Assembly: GCF_037094685.1 (NCBI RefSeq)
Contig: NZ_CP146614.1
Location: 3,844,001-3,908,000 of the forward strand
Direction: 5' to 3'
DNA length: 64,000 nt
Source: Massilia sp. METH4
Lineage (GTDB): Bacteria > Pseudomonadota > Gammaproteobacteria > Burkholderiales > Burkholderiaceae_D
In this document: piece by piece, positions 60,201-64,000 of the stretch
How the letters are laid out: each line of letters opens with the position of its first letter
Numbering within the stretch: position 1 is the first letter of the stretch
The notes under the pieces: model-generated
What the model saw: only the letters and a program-made list of their open reading frames with translations
What the model was told of the DNA's origin: nothing
Databases searched by the model: none
Made by a program: the position numbers and the translations under genes

Positions 60201-60983
60201 CACAACCAGAACCTGTCGCTGGAGTGGTACCCGAACCGGGACAACATGCTGTCCGTGGCTGCCTACAAGCAGGATGGCATCATCGGCGCGGCCACGCTGA
60301 TCGAGACCGTCACGGCGGCCAACCTGTTCGCCGGGTCGAACGCGGTCGATTCCCAGACCGGCAAGCCGCTGGCGGGCCAGCAGTTCGACTACCGCCGCTG
60401 GACCAACCAGCTGCCCAACACGCGCAAGGGCTACGAGATCTCGGCCAAGACGGCCTTCACGTTCCTGCCCTGGTACCTGCGCTACCTGGGCGTGGACGCG
60501 AACTACACGCGCAACAAGTCCGAGCTGACCGGCACGGCCGTGCGCGACCTGCTGACCGGCACCATCATGCCCGTCTCGGGCGAACCGCACCATTCCTGGA
60601 ACGCGTCACTGTGGTACGACGACGGCCGGCTGACGGCGCGGGTGGCCGTGCAGTTCGTGTCCGAGAAATTCAGCTGCATCTCGGGCTGCAATTCCACCGC
60701 CGTGAACAACTACCCGGCCGAGGGCCTGACGACGGTACGCGCGCCGGTGTATGCGCCGGGCGCGCCGAACTTCCGGCTCGGCACCCGCTACATCGACGCC
60801 AAGATCGGCTACCGCCTGAACGACAACGTGGAACTGTTCGTGGAAGGACGCAACCTGGGCCGCATCCACACGGGCACCACCACCGGCTCGTTCGCCCGCT
60901 TCGCCGACGGCACGCCGAATGTGTACACCGACACCTTCGCCGGCGCCACCTACATGGCCGGCGTGAACTTCAAGTTCGAGTAG
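57213..60983 (+). CDS. TonB-dependent receptor (paralogue of the STN receptor)
   Basis: 1256 residues, among the largest of its kind. Signal peptide (about 1-32), then a Gln/Ala repeat stretch (QQAAQQAAQQAGQGQQ), TonB-box-like TVTVVGT, plug (DSIVAEDVGAFPDRNVADAI in parts; SIRGNG; VELDGQGV) and barrel ending in NFKF E. It shares long loop motifs with the receptor at 53218 (QWNDW, GSLGAGGKPCAYGYTP, CLKEC...DGKMYAQPMN) but lacks an STN domain, so it can import but not signal. GGGAG precedes the start; a strong terminator follows. Confidence 0.94.
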   Translation: MKQHAAALRSRRMSGAVAMALASLAAGAPAQAQQAAQQAAQQAGQGQQAEVVTTVTVVGTRQSQESAIAKKKRADTALDSIVAEDVGAFPDRNVADAISRIAGVAVDRGDFGEGISVSIRGNGPELTRVELDGQGVQSAGGADLLGGMNAGSDQSGGRAAEMRQLSSDLIKSVEIIKGSTADLTEGSLGGGVRITTRNGLDFKKDYLSIRVAGQQNTLNDKLNPNLNLVGVKKLMDGRLGVLVNLGKSRLNQESHSINQGGSSNLVGAYRPIDFDNSPEKTFSFQPGTVKMDDERSTTTLMASDLIGGGKFNAATPYEIVSKSAAANSKADCHTAFPLLTTAQQNALAPGNNRTNAINQRQLELLSCLGQWNDWVPSSTRYVVNRQNEDRDSGDIRFDFKVNDNLTVYFKHSRSVRDIVSESASTGYGGPAFNPASVTGPNGYVGPAFIDSALSTQLPNGAWATRNVAPGSGYFRYPDLAWRTGGAANGTVSNIDPASVRVDANHHLTGYTIADGGFGVENTLLDIQERARYSQAGGTWRNRYVLAELLLGDSRSDFSRYEKRAGWSGYTGPVQATLLPNGIWNYVPTASFNPNDPNNYFNLRPQPAAAAFAGNAFGPPTPAYTSAQLPLVDPARTLSLQNARINEQTERTAKFDLTLNTGDFTNGWLPRMKFGYNRRKSDYTAWGTGGLTVQEPTGEWGKPGYVPGIYVPNKNLRTTYQICENTPGSLGAGGKPCAYGYTPNTDPRSNLAGTIQITADQFRDIFAKAYTKQPTAQFYSGDRDRPAGLIDGWTEIDINKLYELLGVPNYNLDCLKECQGSDGKMYAQPMNRLVETVDAGYLMTDFALDRIPFTERALPFGIEFDGNVGVRIVKTKVTGTGQLTFQSTVKNQNFNPLDPENANGVNTQIFRRDTAITEETTDYLPSVNLNAWLIPNEVVLRYNWGKTIARPPGGRLIPSGTCYYDERFMDQLGADGEPRAQYCSGTMGNPALEPMTNHNQNLSLEWYPNRDNMLSVAAYKQDGIIGAATLIETVTAANLFAGSNAVDSQTGKPLAGQQFDYRRWTNQLPNTRKGYEISAKTAFTFLPWYLRYLGVDANYTRNKSELTGTAVRDLLTGTIMPVSGEPHHSWNASLWYDDGRLTARVAVQFVSEKFSCISGCNSTAVNNYPAEGLTTVRAPVYAPGAPNFRLGTRYIDAKIGYRLNDNVELFVEGRNLGRIHTGTTTGSFARFADGTPNVYTDTFAGATYMAGVNFKFE

Positions 60984-61022
60984 CTTGCTTCGCCCTCCAC
61001 CCGGTGCCGAAGCGGGCTTCAT

Positions 61023-61053
61023 GCCGAAGGCGCGGTTGGCCTTCGGTTTTTTT
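61023..61053 (+). terminator. rho-independent terminator of the receptor gene
   Basis: Stem CCGAAGGC / GCCTTCGG (61024-61031 with 61039-61046) followed by seven T, about 40 bases after the receptor stop. Confidence 0.85.
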
Positions 61054-61089
61054 GCTGGCGCTGCCAGCGGGCGAACAGCGCCTTCTTGC

Positions 61090-62805
61090 TCAGTGGGCCA
61101 GCGCCAGCCGCGGGGCGAGGGCGGGCCGCGCGGCCGCCGCGTCCTCGCGCAGCCGGAAACTGCCCACCGCCTGCGACAGGCCGGCAGCCTGCTCGCTGAG
61201 GCTTTCCGCCGCCGCCGCGGCCTGCTCGACCAGCGCCGCGTTCTGCTGGGTGATCTCGTCCATCATCGTCACGGCGCGGTTGATCTCGGTGATGCCGGTA
61301 CTTTGCTCGGCGCTGGCGCTGGTGATGCCGGCCATGATGCCTTCCAGCTGGCGCACCGCCTGCACCACCTGGTTCATCGTCTTGCCCGCTTCGTCCACCA
61401 TCGTCGCGCCCTGTTCCACGCGGGCCGAGGAATCGCCGATCAAATCCTTGATTTCCCGGGCCGCCGCGGCGCTGCGCTGGGCCAGGTTGCGCACTTCCGA
61501 GGCGACCACGGCGAAGCCGCGGCCCTGCTCGCCGGCGCGCGCCGCTTCCACGGCGGCGTTCAGCGCCAGGATATTGGTCTGGAAGGCGATGCCGTCGATC
61601 ACGCTCGTGATATTGCCGATGCGGGACGAGCTTTCGCGGATCGCACCCATCGTGCTGACCACCTTCGACACCACGTCGCCGCCCTGCGCGGCGATCGACG
61701 AGGCGCTTGCCGCCAGCCGGTTCGCCTCGCCGGCATCGGTGGCGTTGCGCTGCACCGTGTGGGTCAGCGTTTCCATCGAGCTGGCCGTTTCCTGCAACGA
61801 GCTGGCCTGCGATTCGGTGCGCGCCGACAGGTCGGCATTGCCGCGCGCGATCTCGCCGGTGGCCAGCGCCATTTCCTCGGTGGTGTCGCGGATCCGGCCG
61901 ATCATGCCGGCCAGGTTGCCGTTGATGGTGGCGATCGCGCGCATCAGCACGCCCACCTCGTCGTCGTGCGCCACCTGGATGTCTTCGGTCAGGTCGCCTT
62001 GCGCCACGCGGCTGGCCGCGGCGGCAGCCTTGGCCAGGTTGCGCTGGATATAGCGGTACACCAGCCACAGGCACAGCACCGTGCCGCCCACCGACAGGGC
62101 CAGCAGCACGACCGCCAGCGCGAACGCCGTGCGCGTTTCCTGTCCGGCCTGCGCCACCGCGGCGGCGGTGCGGGTGTCGAGCATGGCCAGGAATTCGTTC
62201 ACGGGCTGCATGATGCGCGCCTTGTTCTGGTGGTATGTGGTGTCGTGCATGATGCGGCGCGCCATCTCCATGTCCGGCTCGCCCTGGCGCGTGAAGCCGC
62301 CCTTGCCATCGTCGAACAGGCCCTTCACCGCGTTCATCGCGATCACCTCGGTCTTCACCAGGCCGTCGGAGTTCGCCTGCGCCTCCTTCAGCTTCGCCAG
62401 TTCCTGTTCCGTGAAGCCGGCTTCCTTCATCAGCTGCTGCAAGGGCACGGACTGGCCGGAGGAGGGCGGCACGGGCATGCCGCCGGCCACGAAGTCCCAG
62501 TAGATGCGCTCGTAGTGCTCCGGGCGCGGCTTGCTGCCGTTGCGGATGTCGAGGATCTCCATGTACTGCTTCTCGTAAGCCGCGTCGCCGGACACCACGT
62601 AGGTACGCGCCAGGCGCGTCAGGTCGTCGGAACTCTGCCGCAGCTCGTCGGCCAACAGGTAGGAGTCATAGCGCGCCTGGCTGGCCGCCGTGGCCGCAGC
62701 CTCCTTGGTGGAGACGCGCAGCATTGCCCAGAGGGTGAGGGAGGCGAGCAACAGGGTAAGCAGGAAGGTCGCCACGAAGGCTTGCTTGATCGATAAATGG
62801 CGCAT
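61090..62805 (-). CDS. methyl-accepting chemotaxis protein
   Basis: 571 residues from ATG 62805 ([10 protein letters not shown]), with CGGAG 8 bases upstream. Span 1 (about 10-31), periplasmic helical ligand domain (about 32-205) of the 4HB type, span 2 (about 208-230), HAMP, and a signalling coiled coil with the intact tip [20 protein letters not shown] and the usual flanking methylation helices. Ends in LAPRLALAH, so it lacks a CheR-tether pentapeptide. Divergent from another chemoreceptor; ligand unknown. Confidence 0.95.
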   Translation of the reverse strand: MRHLSIKQAFVATFLLTLLLASLTLWAMLRVSTKEAAATAASQARYDSYLLADELRQSSDDLTRLARTYVVSGDAAYEKQYMEILDIRNGSKPRPEHYERIYWDFVAGGMPVPPSSGQSVPLQQLMKEAGFTEQELAKLKEAQANSDGLVKTEVIAMNAVKGLFDDGKGGFTRQGEPDMEMARRIMHDTTYHQNKARIMQPVNEFLAMLDTRTAAAVAQAGQETRTAFALAVVLLALSVGGTVLCLWLVYRYIQRNLAKAAAAASRVAQGDLTEDIQVAHDDEVGVLMRAIATINGNLAGMIGRIRDTTEEMALATGEIARGNADLSARTESQASSLQETASSMETLTHTVQRNATDAGEANRLAASASSIAAQGGDVVSKVVSTMGAIRESSSRIGNITSVIDGIAFQTNILALNAAVEAARAGEQGRGFAVVASEVRNLAQRSAAAAREIKDLIGDSSARVEQGATMVDEAGKTMNQVVQAVRQLEGIMAGITSASAEQSTGITEINRAVTMMDEITQQNAALVEQAAAAAESLSEQAAGLSQAVGSFRLREDAAAARPALAPRLALAH

Positions 62806-63113
62806 GACAGTCTCCGGAAGTGGTTGCCGTGCATAAACATTAGCTTCCAAAAAGGAATCGTGTCCACCATTCCGTGCGATTCCATGCCCTTGCGTTACCG
62901 GTTTGTCGGCTGCGGTGCACACTGTTGGCGCAGCGGCATGCCAGCCGGGCAAGGAAGCGCACAGGCGTTCTGTCTTGGAAATAAAAGTTTCCATTTGTCA
63001 CATTGCCGTCATGTGGTATCCCTACAATGCGCAGGCGTTGCGCCGTTCGACAGCCGCCCCGTGAGCGCGGCTGGGGCGGAGCCGCATGCCGATTCACCAC
63101 TACCGATTGCCTC
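62806..63113. other. intergenic region between divergent chemoreceptors
   Basis: Holds the promoters of both genes. A TACAAT (-10-like, plus strand) lies near 63023 and an imperfect inverted repeat GGAAA...TTTCC near 62977-62992. No gene or RNA was recognised. Confidence 0.45.
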
Positions 63114-64000
63114 ATGCTGAACATGCTCCGCCGGCGCACCGGCTCCCGCGTTGTCGCCGCCATCACCGTCATCCTCGCCATGCTTGCCGTGGTGACGCTC
63201 GCTTCCCTGTGGTCGCTGCAAAAGGTCGCCGGCAATGCCGACGTGCTGGTCGACGACAAGCTGGCGCGCCAGCGCCTCACCATCGAGCTGCGCGCCAGCG
63301 AGCAATTGAACGCCTTGCGCGCGCTGTCGATCGCCCGCAGTGACAGCCTGGAAGTGGCGGACGCATTCAAGACGCAACTGAGCGAAGGCGAGCGGACGAC
63401 CGCCCGCCTCGCGCGCCAACTGGAACGCATGCGTGGCGACGCGCGGGAGCAGGCGCTGGCCGGCGCGGTGCGCCAGCAGCGCCAGCGCTTCCACGCCGTG
63501 CGCGACGAGATCTTCCGGCAAAAGGACATGGGGCGCACCCAGCAGGTGGACGAGCTCGTGACGGCAGGTTTCGCCCCGCGCCTGTCCGCCTACATGGCCG
63601 CCATGGACGCGCTGCTCGACCACCAGGCGCAGGCGGCCAGGCAGGTGTCCGAGGACTCCCGCGGCACGCTGGCCGCCATGCGCATGCTGCTGGCCGGCCT
63701 CGGCGCGCTCGCGCTGATAGCCGGCACCGCGCTCGCCCTGGCCCTCACCCGCAGCATCGTGCGGCCATTGCGCGACGCCGTGGCGTTCGCCGAACGCGCG
63801 GCGGACGGCGACCTGGCGGCTGCGCTGCACCACGGCCGCCAGGACGAACTGGGCCAGCTGCTCGACGCGCTGAACGAGATGGCGCGGCGGCTGGCGCGCA
63901 CCGTGAGCGGCGTGCGCGATGCCGCGGCCGCGATCGACGCGGCATCCGAGGAAGTCGCGCACGGCAACCTCGACCTGTCGCGCCGGACGGAACGCCAGGC
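63114..64000 (+). CDS. methyl-accepting chemotaxis protein, cut off by the window end
   Basis: First 295 or so residues of a chemoreceptor starting MLNMLRRRTG at ATG 63114 (63123 is an alternative; neither has a clear Shine-Dalgarno). Span 1 (about 12-34), helical periplasmic domain (about 35-190), span 2 (about 193-215, LLAGLGALALIAGTALALAL in parts), HAMP (about 216-268, beginning TRSIVRPLRDAV), and the start of the signalling domain, GNLDLSRRTERQ, matching the other receptors here. The tip region lies beyond 64000. Confidence 0.93.
   Translation, partial: MLNMLRRRTGSRVVAAITVILAMLAVVTLASLWSLQKVAGNADVLVDDKLARQRLTIELRASEQLNALRALSIARSDSLEVADAFKTQLSEGERTTARLARQLERMRGDAREQALAGAVRQQRQRFHAVRDEIFRQKDMGRTQQVDELVTAGFAPRLSAYMAAMDALLDHQAQAARQVSEDSRGTLAAMRMLLAGLGALALIAGTALALALTRSIVRPLRDAVAFAERAADGDLAAALHHGRQDELGQLLDALNEMARRLARTVSGVRDAAAAIDAASEEVAHGNLDLSRRTERQ

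Noticed and set aside
57195-60593. 1132-residue open frame on the minus strand
   Set aside because: Shadow of the large receptor; same composition argument.
62970-63010. FliA (sigma-28) promoter for the chemoreceptor at 63114
   Set aside because: AAAAGTTT and GCCGTCAT resemble the two boxes, but the spacer is about three bases too long and the -10 differs from GCCGATAA.

Overview
The window reads as a high-GC betaproteobacterial chromosome, most likely from the family Oxalobacteraceae (Massilia/Duganella/Pseudoduganella type). This is inferred from the hemCDXY cluster next to ppc, the PEP-CTERM proteins, the many very large TonB-dependent receptors, a FecI/FecR pair, several chemoreceptors and the general codon use. 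No plasmid, phage or insertion-sequence gene was recognised, and the window holds no CRISPR array.

Layout. 1-8000 is housekeeping: ppc (minus) diverges from hemC-hemD-hemX-hemY (uroporphyrinogen III synthesis plus two membrane proteins), followed by ppa. 8000-13330 holds a dispersed repeat, a lipoprotein with three Ig-like domains and a DUF3500-like domain coupled to a HupE/UreJ-like membrane protein, and a chemoreceptor. 13600-18950 is a compact sulfur-ester locus: an exported arylsulfotransferase-family protein, a TonB-dependent receptor and an exported sulfatase. A DUF6624-like protein and a second large receptor follow, ending at 23009. 23000-30000 carries a second copy of the dispersed repeat, a small secreted charged protein, a FemAB-like acyltransferase, nadE-glnB, a TRIC-type membrane protein, and the trxB-Smr operon. 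30104-34495 is ftsK-lolA-rarA, followed by two tandem PEP-CTERM/HAF-repeat paralogues separated by a fossil copy of the rarA 3' end. 37125-40094 has a hydrolase/YciI pair, a small exported protein and serS.

40185-42000 is the most unusual stretch. Two identical tRNA-Ser(CGA) genes, each with the same perfect 22-bp terminator hairpin, bracket a pure 8-bp tandem repeat of 37 copies. The second gene is followed by an array of 155-bp units that each begin with an antisense copy of the tRNA-Ser T-arm/acceptor region. All reading frames through these arrays are open only because the repeats lack stop codons. 42211-51511 is accessory: a D-tartrate dehydratase with a divergent LysR regulator, a short-chain dehydrogenase, a lipoprotein, a pilin-like protein, a third PEP-CTERM protein, an AsmA-family protein and an FKBP lipoprotein. 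51552-60983 is an ECF sigma (FecI-like)/FecR/STN-receptor operon plus a separate paralogous receptor that shares an 11-bp upstream motif with it. 61090-64000 has two divergent chemoreceptors, the second cut off by the window end.

How the parts work together: the receptor systems (one sulfatase-linked, one FecI-linked, one orphan) point to a lifestyle of scavenging large or sulfated organic compounds, with chemotaxis and PEP-CTERM surface proteins. The recurrent small intergenic elements (three families) sit at gene 3' ends, and at least two copies look like working terminators.
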